Shown here: in pieces, positions 33,104 to 43,321 of the stretch
Layout: the number at the start of each line of letters is the position of its first letter
Numbering within the stretch: the stretch's first letter is position 1
Source of the DNA: Saccharomycopsis crataegensis
Taxonomy: Eukaryota; Ascomycota; Saccharomycetes; Ascoideales; Saccharomycopsidaceae
Length of the DNA stretch: 64,000 bases
Direction: 5' to 3'
NCBI RefSeq assembly: GCF_037102585.1
Contig: NW_027043819.1
Location: 2,289,793 to 2,353,792 of the forward strand
Made by a program: the position numbers and the translations under genes
Notes under the pieces: generated by a model
Seen by the model: the letters and a program-made list of their open reading frames with translations, nothing else
Told to the model about the DNA's origin: nothing
The model's database searches: none

Positions 33104-33436
33104 TTTCTATATAGAGGGCGTCAAAAAAATAATATATATATATAGCTATTAAGCATGATGAGCTGCTGTTTCTGTTCTTCATTCTTTTTATCTTTATGAG
33201 CTTGTCTGTTTACTTACTAGATTAACCTACAGGCATTTATACTATATATTATGAGTGTGATTCTTTTTTTTTTTTCGGTTGATTGCTTTTATACTCTCTT
33301 TCATTTTGAATTTACTGGTATTGCAATTGGTAGCTCTAATCTCTGAACATATACCTATATTTAAAGAAGCTTTCTATAAAGTAGCTATAATTTACAATAA
33401 AGTGCTAAATATGATAAGTGACCCAAAATGTTCTCT
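33104..33436. other. Intergenic between convergent genes
   Basis: TA repeats and T-runs only. Confidence 0.5.
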
Positions 33437-34003
33437 CTAATCAACTGCTATAGAATGTATCCACTGTTTCAAGTGATCTTTATCCACTGGTTCCCGGTTT
33501 TGAATTTCGTATTTATCAACAATTAACTGTTTATGAACGGCCACTATTGTTGGTATTTCATTGACCTAGAAAGAGATGTTAGTAGCTAAGTATTGAAATT
33601 GTGACTGAAGATTTGAACTAAAAATATTTACCCCATAAGTTAGCATCAAGTCCGTATTCCCTGGCTCATCGCATTCCACATCTACCAAATTCACTTTCTT
33701 TTGAATGTCATAATTCAATAAATCATATAATTGTCTTGAAATTTTGTTACAGTAATCATCTCCTCTCATAGTGAAATTCAATAATATTGGAATTTTGCCA
33801 CTGGCAAGCAAGTAATCATGCAAATCGCTGTCGCCATATTTCACCGCTTGGGGATATATTTTGGTGGTTTGATGGATCCCAATTTCTTGGTCCGGATATA
33901 CAATTTTTTTGGGTCTCAACCATTGTGGCAAGCTGAAAAAAGTTCTTTTACTGGAAACTGATAGTATAGTCCCCATACATGTATATTTATTCGCGATATA
34001 CAT
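33437..34003 (-). CDS. Mitochondrial thioredoxin-fold protein lacking CXXC (one intron)
   Basis: Exon 1 is 34003-33632 and exon 2 is 33565-33437, giving 166 residues. The intron has donor GTAAAT, branch TACTAAC and acceptor CTAG; splicing gives LMLTYG|VNEIPTIVAVHKQL. The N-terminus is basic and hydroxylated with no acidic residue (SVSSKRTFFSLPQWLRPKK), like a mitochondrial presequence. The fold is thioredoxin-like: IPILLNFTMRGDDYC in place of the active-site strand, VNLVDVECDE for strand 3, and the cis-proline motif EIPT. The WCGPC pair is replaced by RGDDYC, so only one Cys remains and disulfide chemistry is unlikely. Name unknown. A DNA transposon begins 74 bp upstream. Confidence 0.72.
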
Positions 34004-34076
34004 ATTTTTGTGACGCGAACGTTGTATCTTTTACGCTCCACTCAAGTAGCAATACTGTCAATGTCATCTGAAAATA

Positions 34077-34262
34077 CAGTGTTTTCATTTTTTATTCGTA
34101 CCAACCACCGGAAATGTTCATACCAGTGGCAAAAAATAATTCATACCGACCCCCGGTATTTTTCGTACCACCGCAGCGGGATTTATTCAGACCATCTAAG
34201 AAAAATAGTTCATACTATTGCACTTTAATTATTCATACCAACAGAATACAAAATTCATACTA
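34077..34262 (+). repeat. Left terminal inverted repeat with eight phased TTCRTACCA motifs
   Basis: Motifs of the form TTC(A/G)TAC(C/T)A start at 34095, 34117, 34140, 34162, 34186 (TTCAGACCA), 34209, 34232 and 34254, a spacing of 22-24 bp. They are likely repeated transposase-binding sites on one DNA face. Confidence 0.85.
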
Positions 34263-34557
34263 AATGCATAAAATTCTTATGCTTTCATTAATATTTTATC
34301 TTTGATATTATTAAACATGTTACAGGGGACCCGCACACCCAATAAAGCCCCTTTGCAATACTCATTTACCATTTCAAAGGCTCATAACCAAATTTTGGTG
34401 TGGTTTCGTCCTTCCTTAAAATTTTAAATTTTCATTAATTTGTTTTGGAGCTTTGTTGCGTCTTTATGTAATTTTTTTTATAGTTTTTACTTTTTTTTTT
34501 GGTTTGTTTTCTGTATTTTGTTTTCTAATTTTTTTTCTTCATCTTTGGTATTTGTTT

Positions 34558-35886
34558 TCAAAAGAGCTGCTGTTGTAAACAGAGATCAATATGTCTAGAA
34601 GCATGTCTGCAGAATCCCTTGTAACTATCAAGGGAAATATTTTCTGTGGCTTCTTTCACCCTTGGAGTTAATTGCTCCTTCTTGCTCAAGTTTGATCTTT
34701 TGACTTTACTCTTACATACTGACCAGAATTCTTCTATAGCATTCAACCCTGGAGAATAAGGAGGTAAAAACACAAGTTCCAAGCCACTCAGTGCCACTAG
34801 TAACTGAAGATCACGTCGTTTATGAATGGCAGCATTATCAAGGATCAAATATTTCATACCTTTGAGCTCCTCGTTATTTTCTATTTGCTGGATCACTGAC
34901 TTTACAAAACTGTAGAAGTGATTAGCTGTAGTACCTTTACTCACTTTGTCAATGGTCGTTTCTGAATCAAGTTTTCTCTTCTTATTGGATGTAGCCACTG
35001 GAGTTCTGACCTTTAATTCAATACAACCTTTGACAGAAATTGCCCCAATGAACGAAATATTAAGCCCTCTGGTTACGGGAACAGTAAGAACTGCTTTTTC
35101 ACCCACAGCAGACCATCCATACTCACGCCGCATACTGATATTGAAACCTGCTTCGTCGATGAAAATACAGTTTTGACTAAAGTCGAGCTTGTCTTTATAC
35201 TTCTCTGCCCACTCGAGTCTCTGTTTCTTCAATTCCTCCAGACTTCTTCTCAAAGCCCATTTAGAAATACGTTTGAGACTTAGCTTACAGACCTTGGTTA
35301 CAAAGTTATAGATTGTTGTAGCCTTGGCTCTTACATTGGTGAAGGCTTTCTTGAGTCTCTCCAACATAAAATCGAGAGTCACTGTAGCATCTTCCTTTAT
35401 CAATTTTTGAAGGAATTCCTTATGTTCATCAGTGAGAAGGGGTTTACGACCTCTTTTCTTTATTGGCTTCGAGATACCATTTAATTCATTGACAAGTATT
35501 TTGTTCCACTTTCTTTTCCATGTGTAAGCAGTTTGCAAAGGTATATCTTCTAATTTTGCAGCCTTGTAAGCTGATACACCTTCTTCCATGACCAAGTGCC
35601 AAAATCTTTGTTTGACAGCTTGATTATAATACCGGTACGAACCTCTATATCTTCGTTCTTTCATTTCAATTTCCATCTCGGCATTTTCTTCTTCTTCGAA
35701 AATAGGATCAATTTCCATGATATCCATGATACCTGGTTTTTCAAAATGCTTATAGTCACTGTAACTAAAGCAAGCTTCAACTGGTGCTATTTCAGACTCT
35801 AAAGTCATTTCACTGGGTTCAGCATAGAATCTATTACCTAGGCCATCAACATACCCATCAGTTAGTAGCTTGGCTTTCAAGTCCAT
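34558..35886 (-). CDS. DD34E transposase
   Basis: 442 residues. An N-terminal acidic region is followed by a helix-turn-helix region (about 85-205: YNQAVKQRFWHLVMEEGVSAYKAA, KKRGRKPLLTDEHKEFLQ). The catalytic core has D244 in IFIDEAGFN, D350 in LILDNAAIHK and E385 in SPGLNAIEEFW. The last two are separated by 34 residues, the Tc1/IS630 pattern. No stop or frameshift interrupts it, so activity is plausible. The insert KKRKLD near 302-307 could be a nuclear localisation signal. It catalyses cut-and-paste transposition into TA. Confidence 0.93.
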   Translation of the reverse strand: MDLKAKLLTDGYVDGLGNRFYAEPSEMTLESEIAPVEACFSYSDYKHFEKPGIMDIMEIDPIFEEEENAEMEIEMKERRYRGSYRYYNQAVKQRFWHLVMEEGVSAYKAAKLEDIPLQTAYTWKRKWNKILVNELNGISKPIKKRGRKPLLTDEHKEFLQKLIKEDATVTLDFMLERLKKAFTNVRAKATTIYNFVTKVCKLSLKRISKWALRRSLEELKKQRLEWAEKYKDKLDFSQNCIFIDEAGFNISMRREYGWSAVGEKAVLTVPVTRGLNISFIGAISVKGCIELKVRTPVATSNKKRKLDSETTIDKVSKGTTANHFYSFVKSVIQQIENNEELKGMKYLILDNAAIHKRRDLQLLVALSGLELVFLPPYSPGLNAIEEFWSVCKSKVKRSNLSKKEQLTPRVKEATENISLDSYKGFCRHASRHIDLCLQQQLF

Positions 35887-36179
35887 ACTTAGTTTTGATG
35901 GTAAAATCTTATGCTTTTTTTTGTAAGTAATCTGGTGATCACATAAAGACCGAATTGAATGTCAAAAGTGGGAATTCATCATCTTAAATGGAGAACAGCT
36001 CCTACCATACATTCGTTCCCATTTCTTGAAAACCGTAATCACGTGATATTATTGATATTATTATAGATATCCGGTTTTATAGAAAGTAGCACAGAATTAT
36101 GGAAAAAATGAGTATAATTTGTTTAAACTGAGTAGCTTAGAGGCTTATAGAGCCAGTCACATAAAAAAAGAAAGGAATT

Positions 36180-36364
36180 AATATGAATTTTATATACTGT
36201 TGGTATGAATAATTGAAGTGCAATAGTATGAACTATTTTTCTTAGATGGTTTGAATAAATCCCGCTGCGGTGGTACGAAAAATACCGGGGGTCGGTATGA
36301 ATTATTTTTTGCCACTGGTATGAACATTTCCGGTGGTTGGTACGAATAAAAAATGAAAACACTG
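36180..36364 (-). repeat. Right terminal inverted repeat
   Basis: Inverted copy of the left repeat, with the same phased motif array. The innermost motifs have diverged slightly. Confidence 0.88.
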
Positions 36365-36498
36365 TAAGAAAAAAAAAAAAAACATGCGTGCGCATAGTTT
36401 GGGAACATACTCCAAAAAATTGTCAGAAGACTAATAACAGATCTTTAATAAATGCTGCAGTTTGAACATTAAACTAACCCATTATTAGATACTAATTA

Positions 36499-37215
36499 AT
36501 GCCCATTGTTTTCATTTGTTGTCTTTCTTTGTTGCTGCTATTGCTAGGATTGATTTTCATATCATTTAGTCTTCCGTTCACCAATTTAGCAAATCCTTTC
36601 TACAGTTTAAGGCATGATAGAGGTGCTTCTCATTTAATGGTACTTCTTGGATCAGGGGGACATACAGGGGAAATGATTAGATTGCTTGATGGCTTGGACT
36701 TCACTGAATATTCAAGGTTGACATTAGTCATCACCGAAGGAGATAATGGATCGATCAAAAAGGCGAGAGATTTTGAAAACTCAAATTTCTCAAGCAATGA
36801 AGAAGTTATTATCTCTGAACATGAAGCATCAATGACGAGTGTTGGTAATTTTGTTGTGGATTATATTTTTCTTCCAAGAGCAAGAAATGTTGGTCAACCA
36901 TTGATATCCTCAGCGATAACAACAATTGGGTGTATAGTACAAACTTTCAAAATTATGTGGTCACGGAATACTTTTCCACACGCCATTCTTTGTAATGGAC
37001 CAGGAACTTCAGTGCCATTGTGCTATGTATTTTATCTTCTATCTCTTGTGAAATTCCAAAACGCAGTAATTATTTATGTTGAAAGTCTTGCTAGGGTATC
37101 ACGTTTAAGTGCAAGCGGATGGTTGTTATACCCTATCGCCAGCAGATTTATTGTTCAGTGGGAAATGTTGCACGAAAAATTTAGCAGAAGTGAGTATTAT
37201 GGGATTCTAGTTTAG
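36499..37215 (+). CDS. ALG14: UDP-GlcNAc transferase membrane subunit Alg14
   Basis: 238 residues. An N-terminal membrane anchor (about 3-28) is followed by LMVLLGSGGHTGEMIRLL, the Gly-rich loop of the GT-B N-domain. RARNVGQPLISS, HAILCNGPGTSVPLCY and YVESLARVSRLSASG follow, all Alg14 signatures. Alg14 recruits Alg13 to the ER surface, and together they add the second GlcNAc to dolichol-PP-GlcNAc. Length matches the family. The transposon ends 135 bp upstream of the start codon, so its promoter may be altered. Confidence 0.95.
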   Translation: MPIVFICCLSLLLLLLGLIFISFSLPFTNLANPFYSLRHDRGASHLMVLLGSGGHTGEMIRLLDGLDFTEYSRLTLVITEGDNGSIKKARDFENSNFSSNEEVIISEHEASMTSVGNFVVDYIFLPRARNVGQPLISSAITTIGCIVQTFKIMWSRNTFPHAILCNGPGTSVPLCYVFYLLSLVKFQNAVIIYVESLARVSRLSASGWLLYPIASRFIVQWEMLHEKFSRSEYYGILV

Positions 37216-38655
37216 CAAATGAAATAGACAGAGAGGTATTGTAGTAATGGGTACAAAAATATATTATCACAAGATGAGAAAGTATTTTTGATGTTTTTTG
37301 CTCACTTCCGCTGTTGCTTGCTTTGATAGAATATATTTGATTTGAACTACATTTGGAAAAACTTTCAATAATTTTGATCCATAGTGCAGACAGAAGTGAA
37401 ATATTTGAAATCATTTATCGTACAAGTTTCTAACGTTGCTGGCTTTTTTCATTTTCTCATTTTTGCTAAATTGCTGGAATGAGCTGGAGGTATTTCTGGT
37501 ATACATGCTGGTTAAAATTGTTGAAAACTGAGGGTATATTGATGTTTAAATCACCAAGTCATATTTTTCACAACATCCAATCAATGATTTCGTTTTGCTC
37601 TCGTTATGAAACTCTTATTATGACAATATTATTCTGGGTCCTAGTGATCTATGTGATATGCTGAAATAACACTAGAAACTTTTTTGATAGCTCAATATTG
37701 CAGAGTATTCTATCTTTTAGAGACAAAGAATGCTACATGTATGACTTCTTACGTGCCCTGCGCTGTTTTAAATTCATTTACAATATGGTTTTTGCTGTGA
37801 AAATGATAGATAATTAGTAGAAAGCTCTATGTCCACAGATCTAAGAATTCTCTACCTATCATTTTAGGAAAAGTCTGGTAGGCTGATAGAATATAAAATG
37901 TAAAAAGCTAAAGTAATACGGCCGATGGTGTAGCTATTTGTATTAGTTAATTACATTTGAAGATTAATGCACTTTTTTTAATAATCTTATTAGAACTTTT
38001 CTCTTGATAAACATCGTGCTACTAGATAGAAATGGTGACGCTGTATAAATTATTCAGACTATTTTTACTTTGACTTGGCAGAGTTTCTAATCAAATTCCT
38101 ATCAATGTTGCACATTAAATTGTTCACATGTGAAAATGAACCGCATCAAAATGTGAAAACAGATATATTATTAAAGCAGAATATACCATAAGTATCGACA
38201 GGCTTCATGCCAACCAAAGAAGGATAGTTAGAAGTTATGCCTTTATACTTGGAATCCCTGTAAGTATAAATGGTGGCTTGAAATTGTTCTTGATACTATT
38301 TAGCATTCAGTCATGAATTGACATTGCCTTACATGCAGCTTTCTAGTATATATATTCGGTTCACGAAAAGATATACAGGACTCTGATAACACCTGATGAT
38401 TGAAATACATGTGTGCATAAGATTATTGAAAGATCCTTCCAACTGGGACACAAACATTTAACAGCATATGGTTACCCGGCTCACAGTCCGGTACGGTGCA
38501 CTAACTCATAATCATCCGGCCTCTTTCCATAAAATTTTTTTTTTTTTTAAAAAAAAAGCCAGCAGTAGCATACACAATACCAGTTGAACTCATCGCACTA
38601 AAGAAGGATTCATCGACTTTCTCCGTATTTTTATAATAATAAGCCAATTGTTAAC
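37216..38655. other. 1.4-kb gene-free stretch
   Basis: AT-rich. A 61-codon frame at 37479-37664 has a hydrophobic end but no supporting signal. No RNA gene is recognised. The 3' part is the SVF1 promoter and carries an adjoining T-run and A-run near 38530-38557. Confidence 0.45.
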
Positions 38656-39940
38656 ATGCTTAAGTGGGCGCAAGGAACGTATGTATAAGATTATTTAGTC
38701 ATGCAGTTAGACTATTCTCTGAAAGTGTTTGAATGTTTTTTTTTTCTTCTTGGAGGGCTTTTTGATATTAACATCTATACACAGTCTATCAGCTGTCACA
38801 GGTATGGCTGAGCCTGAATATGGCCCTGACGCCATCCACCCAATTACCGACTCTGTTAAAAACAAGAATCCAATGAGATTAACTACAAACGATGATTTTA
38901 AATGGATTGCTCCTTTGACCACCAACGTTGAAACCCAGACTTTTTACTTCACTGATTTGAAATCTGGCAATTTGGGTTTTGCTCAAATCATTCATTCCGT
39001 GGTCAGCTCTGTTTATACTACTGCTCAATTTACTTTTAGACTTTACAACAAGGAGAATGATGAATTAAATACATGGACTTCTACTAATTTGGAAGACTTT
39101 GTGATAAAGGGTACCAATTTTTATGCTAAAAATTTGTCAATTGAACTAGTTGATGATGGCAACACTTATGTTCTCAAGTCCGCCGTTACCGAAGAATCCA
39201 TTGTCAACTTGACCGTTAAAAAAATTGCTCCTGGTGTTCTTGTTGGTAAAGATGGTACTACTTTGTACGGCACAGATGTGACCAACCCTTGGGGGTCTAT
39301 GAGGCATGCTTTCTGGCCTAGAAACTCTGTTACTGGTACTATTGAATTGAAATCTAAGGAAAAGAAAATTGAAATCAATGGATATTCTATGTTTGTCGCT
39401 GCTATGCAAGGTATGAAACCCCATCATGCTGCTGCTGCCTGGAATTTCCTTAATTTTCAATCAGAAACTTACTCAGCTGTTCAAATGGAATTCACCACAC
39501 CAAACTCTTATGCTAAAACAAAAGTTAATGTTGGTATTCTTGTGAAAAATGATAAAATTTTGTCTGTTTCAGTCAACAACAAGATTTCCCATTTGGATAA
39601 TGATGTTGATGAAGTTGGCTGGCCAGTTCCAAAGCGTGTTGAGATCGATTTTAAGGGTATCGAATCAACCGCTACTGACGATGATGTTGAGAAAGGAACT
39701 GCCAAGGTTGTGGTGGCCAAATGTGTGGGTGACTTGAGCACTCTTGTTGAAAGAGTGGATGTTATGGGAGAAATCCCCGGGTTCGTGAAAACTATCGCAG
39801 GTGCTGTTTCTGGAACTAAGCCATATATCTATCAATTTGCTAATGAGCTAACTTTAGAAGTTGAAGATGATGGCAAATCAGAAACCGCAAAAGGCCTAGC
39901 TTGGACCGAAGTCACTTTTATTTCGGACATTAGTGACTGA
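38656..39940 (+). CDS. SVF1: Survival factor SVF1, lipocalin-like (one intron)
   Basis: Exon 1 is 38656-38678 and exon 2 is 38785-39940, giving 392 residues. Donor GTATGT and acceptor CAG join MLKWAQGT to LSAVTGMAEPEYG, matching the S. cerevisiae Svf1 start. Core signatures are NVETQTFYFTDL, FAQIIHS, NPWGSMRHAFWPRN, GMKPHHAA and the C-terminal GTKPYIYQ. Svf1 has a tandem lipocalin-like fold, supports survival under oxidative and cold stress, and is linked to sphingolipid (ceramide) handling. It is shorter than the 481-residue S. cerevisiae protein because acidic inserts are absent. KEI1, also a sphingolipid gene, is the convergent neighbour. Confidence 0.95.
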
Positions 39941-40377
39941 GGAAATTGCATGTGCCAATTTTCAAAAAAATCATCTGCTTCAATCTCATTTATTGTCATA
40001 ATTATTTGCATTCTTATATCCTATTGTTATATTTTAATACCATAATTCTATTATTTTTCATGCTAATTCCTATTTCATTTTTCTTTTTATTTTTCTTTTT
40101 ATTTTTCTTTTAGTTTTAATCTATCTTTTTTTTTTGTCGTTTTCCATATGATTTACTCCGAAGTTTTATCTTATTATCTTAGTCCATCAGCTTCTAATCA
40201 TCACTGGTTTTACATGTGTGTATTGGGGCTCAGTTGGTTTATTTATTTCTTTATATTTAATAGAGGATTTATATTTAATAGATATAATTGCAGGGAATTA
40301 CTAAGTAAGTTTTCATAGATATGAGAAAATATAAAAGTTGGCATGAGAAAAAAAAAGAACAAAGCTATAAGTTTAAT
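39941..40377. other. Intergenic between convergent SVF1 and KEI1
   Basis: T-rich, with a repeated TTTTTCTTTTTAT unit near 40077-40110. Confidence 0.5.
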
Positions 40378-41434
40378 TCACTCATTGAACAACCACACGA
40401 TAATATCTACTGATTTGTTTTCAATCTTTTGCAAAAACTTTTTGAATTTGGACAGATTTTCATCCTGGCCTTCCATCTTTCTGTTGTTGAAATCATCACT
40501 GTTGACCCCATACTTCGTTGATTTGAGTAATAGTCTAGTAAATGACAAAATAACAAGAGTAAAATAAACCCTGGCAACAACCACAAAAATGCACGTAAGA
40601 ATTGTGGTCATGAGTTCATAAGTCTCTGAAGCAGATTGAGATGAAAGCTTAGATTCTGTATCACGACTCACGAGAGCTAAGATGATATTAGTGCCCACAA
40701 GCTCGATTGAGCGTCTCAATAGTCTGTCAAAATTCTTTTTTGGTTCTTCCAATTCAAAGACTGCTACATCCTTATCACTACCGGACTCATCCGGTGATTC
40801 AATTTCATAATTCGATTCTTCGAATGATGATGAAGCAGTTGGAGAAGAGGTTGGGATTTTAGTCCTTGAGACCGAAGTAGAAGAATATGAAGAATCATGG
40901 GAAGCCGAAGAGGAGGATGCAACCTTAGATTTTGTAGTTGGTTCAGTCAAAACAGATGTTGATGTTTCTGTTGGTGTATTTGGAATCTTCGCAACTGAGG
41001 TGTCATTTGTGCTAAACCATTGATAGGCAAAGTGCAAAATAAACACAATTCCTGAAACAGTATCGATGAAATATATCAAGCTTATGAGCGAAAACCTGGC
41101 CAAATTTGGGTTTTTAACGTTTTGGAGACCATTCACATAGAACGGAACGATTAAAAGTGAAGAAAGATAAAATATCCATTGGGTGAACTCAATAGGATGG
41201 CCAGTGAGAAGCGAGAGAACACCATAAAACCCCGCCATCTTATTGAATATGGCTATCCCAAGAACCAACTCAACGCCAATGTATAAAGGTAATCCAAGGA
41301 AGGACTAAATACAGATGAAATGTTAGTAAAAAAAAAAAGCTCGGATACATAATTCATATATCAATTATTAAGTATTGATCCCATTGAATATCTCAGCGTA
41401 CTTTAGGCAAATACAAAGCCGGCGATAAACCCAT
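40378..41434 (-). CDS. KEI1: Inositol phosphorylceramide synthase regulatory subunit Kei1 (one intron)
   Basis: Exon 1 is 41434-41402 and exon 2 is 41304-40378, giving 319 residues. Donor GTACGC, branch TACTAAC and acceptor TAG join LPK to SFLGLPLYIGVE, the same junction sequence as S. cerevisiae Kei1 (LPKSFLG). Four membrane segments are predicted. Conserved blocks are LGIAIFNKMAGFYGVL, LTGHPIEFTQWIFYL and SATESYE-like SASETYELMTTIL. Kei1 holds Aur1 in the Golgi and is required for IPC synthesis. It is about 100 residues longer than the S. cerevisiae protein owing to a Ser/Thr-rich insert (about 110-205) in the lumenal loop. It lies next to SVF1. Confidence 0.93.
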
Positions 41435-42070
41435 TTTAATGAAACACTGTATGTTTTTATGACAATCACTGTCAGTAATAACAACGTTGGCGCGGTATAA
41501 TTTTTTATATTTTTCTCTGAAGTGATTTATTTGCTCTGTTTAGGACAGTGGGCATCTTCGCCTCATAACCAAGGGTGCCAGACTTTTCAAAGAATCACAT
41601 CACATTTGCTTCCCTTTTAGAGTAGAGGCAATGATAATTGATTGCACAAATCCCTCCTCATTTTTCTTTTCTTCTTTTTTTTGGTTATGGTTTGTTTCTT
41701 GTCAATTCAAAAGCGTTGATAATGGAGCGTTACAGATAAATGCTCAGAATCCAAAAAAAGAAAAAAAAAAAAAGCTCAGAATGTTCAATTTTATCATTTC
41801 TTCCTCCTCATGAACTTATAAAAGAGACATTCCTTACAAAAATGTCTGTAAAGCATCATGATTCATAAATTTGCAAATTAATGGCAGGCAAGATGTGAAG
41901 TATCAATCCGTACTATTGATACGGCATTGTTGGCTAACATTCCTCTTATCACTGCCGCCTACCCTTGCTATCCGTGAAGCTGTGATTACCCATATAATTC
42001 GGTTACCAGGCATGCATAATAAAATTAGCTCAATTCTTTTTTTTTTTGCCTCCATAAATGTTAACGAAAG
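41435..42070. promoter_or_regulatory. Divergent promoter region of KEI1 and the aspartyl protease
   Basis: TATAAAAG at 41817-41824 lies about 250 bp upstream of the protease start. Open frames here (for example 41631, 41871) are not supported. Confidence 0.45.
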
Positions 42071-43321
42071 ATGCTCTCAATACCAGTCGTTTTATCAATA
42101 TTGTTGTTATTTTATAACTCGAGCTTTGCATTTCCTGTTGGAAGAACAATTGGCAGAAAGAGAAATTTCGATCCATTGAAACTTGATTTTGCTTTAGTGG
42201 AATCTCAGCGAAGAGTTGATTTGAACAGTGGTTTCTACAGACATTCTGTTGGCCCTTATAGCGAGGTAATTATGAAAATTGAAAACCAATATTCGGCCTA
42301 CATTGCCACCTTGGCCCTTGGTACCCCGGAGCAAGAGATTAAAGTGGCCCTTGATACGGGTTCATCAGATCTTTGGGTTCCATCCCCAGGAACCACAACT
42401 GACTACACTACATTTGATTCCAATGCCTCGAGAACAGCTACTAGCCTCAATGAAACATTTTCCATTGTTTATGGTGACAGAACAGGTGCCAGTGGTAAAT
42501 GGATGTCTGACAATTTACAAATAGGTAATGTCAACATTCCAAATATGCAGTTTGGGTATGGAACTAACCAGAATGTGGGGCAAGGTATATTGGGAATTGG
42601 ACCAAAGGATTCAGAAACTAGTACGTGGTTAGATAAACCATTCACTTATGATAATTTTCCGTACAAGTTGGCAGCCCTAGGTTATATACCCAGAGCCTCA
42701 TACTCATTATATTTGGACTCTTCGAAGTCAAAGACGGGAACAATATTATTTGGAGCTGTGGATACAGCTAAGTTTCTGGGTCAATTACGAATGCAAAAAA
42801 TTTTGAAAATTCCTGTCGATCCCTTCTCGCCAAATGTGAAGTCGGGTTTTTATATTCAATTGGATAGTGTGGGTTCAGGCAATTATAGATACAATAGTGA
42901 TCCTGATGATCCGTCCCAGCCCAATCCTGCTTTATTGGATTCCGGTACCAGTTTAATTTATGCTCCGCAAAGAGTTGTCACCGGGATCGGTAGTTTATAT
43001 GGAAAATATAATAGAATGGTTGGTGGTTATGTCGCAAGTTGCAGCTCTGAAGGAGAGCCAATTAATTTCACTTTTGGGAATATGACTATTAGCATTGCTT
43101 ACAAGGAGATTTTGTATCCGCTCTCGAAAGATTCTCCAGTTTATGGTATGGATGAATGTTTGATTGGGATCATTGGAAGCGGCAGCGATATTTTCACTCT
43201 TGGTGATGTCTTTTTGAGGCTGGCATATGTTGTTTATGATCTAGAAGAAAGCAAAATTGGTTTGGCTCAAGCAAGGTATAGTAATGAATCTGATATTAAA
43301 TTCATTGATGAACTCCATTGA
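42071..43321 (+). CDS. Secreted aspartyl protease (SAP/yapsin/BAR1 family)
   Basis: 416 residues. Signal peptide about 1-20, then a Kex2-type site GRKR (28-31). The catalytic motifs are DTGSSD (D95) and DSGTS (D290), and the flap tyrosine is near Y134. Only two cysteines (C324, C363) remain, a pair conserved in the C-terminal lobe. There is no GPI anchor, so it is probably fully secreted. Two CTG codons are telling. Residue 384 (43220-43222) sits in FLR-x-AYVVYDL, where SAPs and yapsins have Ser. Residue 236 sits in AKF-x-GQL, where SAPs have Ser or Thr. Substrate specificity is not deducible. Confidence 0.92.
   Translation: MLSIPVVLSILLLFYNSSFAFPVGRTIGRKRNFDPLKLDFALVESQRRVDLNSGFYRHSVGPYSEVIMKIENQYSAYIATLALGTPEQEIKVALDTGSSDLWVPSPGTTTDYTTFDSNASRTATSLNETFSIVYGDRTGASGKWMSDNLQIGNVNIPNMQFGYGTNQNVGQGILGIGPKDSETSTWLDKPFTYDNFPYKLAALGYIPRASYSLYLDSSKSKTGTILFGAVDTAKFLGQLRMQKILKIPVDPFSPNVKSGFYIQLDSVGSGNYRYNSDPDDPSQPNPALLDSGTSLIYAPQRVVTGIGSLYGKYNRMVGGYVASCSSEGEPINFTFGNMTISIAYKEILYPLSKDSPVYGMDECLIGIIGSGSDIFTLGDVFLRLAYVVYDLEESKIGLAQARYSNESDIKFIDELH

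Larger units (their letters stand above)
34077..36364. mobile_element. Tc1/mariner-superfamily DNA transposon, apparently complete
   Basis: 2288 bp bounded by TA target duplications (34075-34076 and 36365-36366). The ends are CAGTGTTTTC and its complement. Terminal inverted repeats of about 185 bp (34077-34262 and 36180-36364) match with only a few differences. One intact transposase ORF lies between them on the minus strand. Intact ends, TSD and ORF indicate a recent insertion. It separates the thioredoxin-fold gene from ALG14. Confidence 0.93.

Noticed and set aside
36123-36408. Two minus-strand frames at the right end of the transposon
   Set aside because: They read through the terminal repeat and share the same translated motif array; a similar frame occurs at the left repeat.
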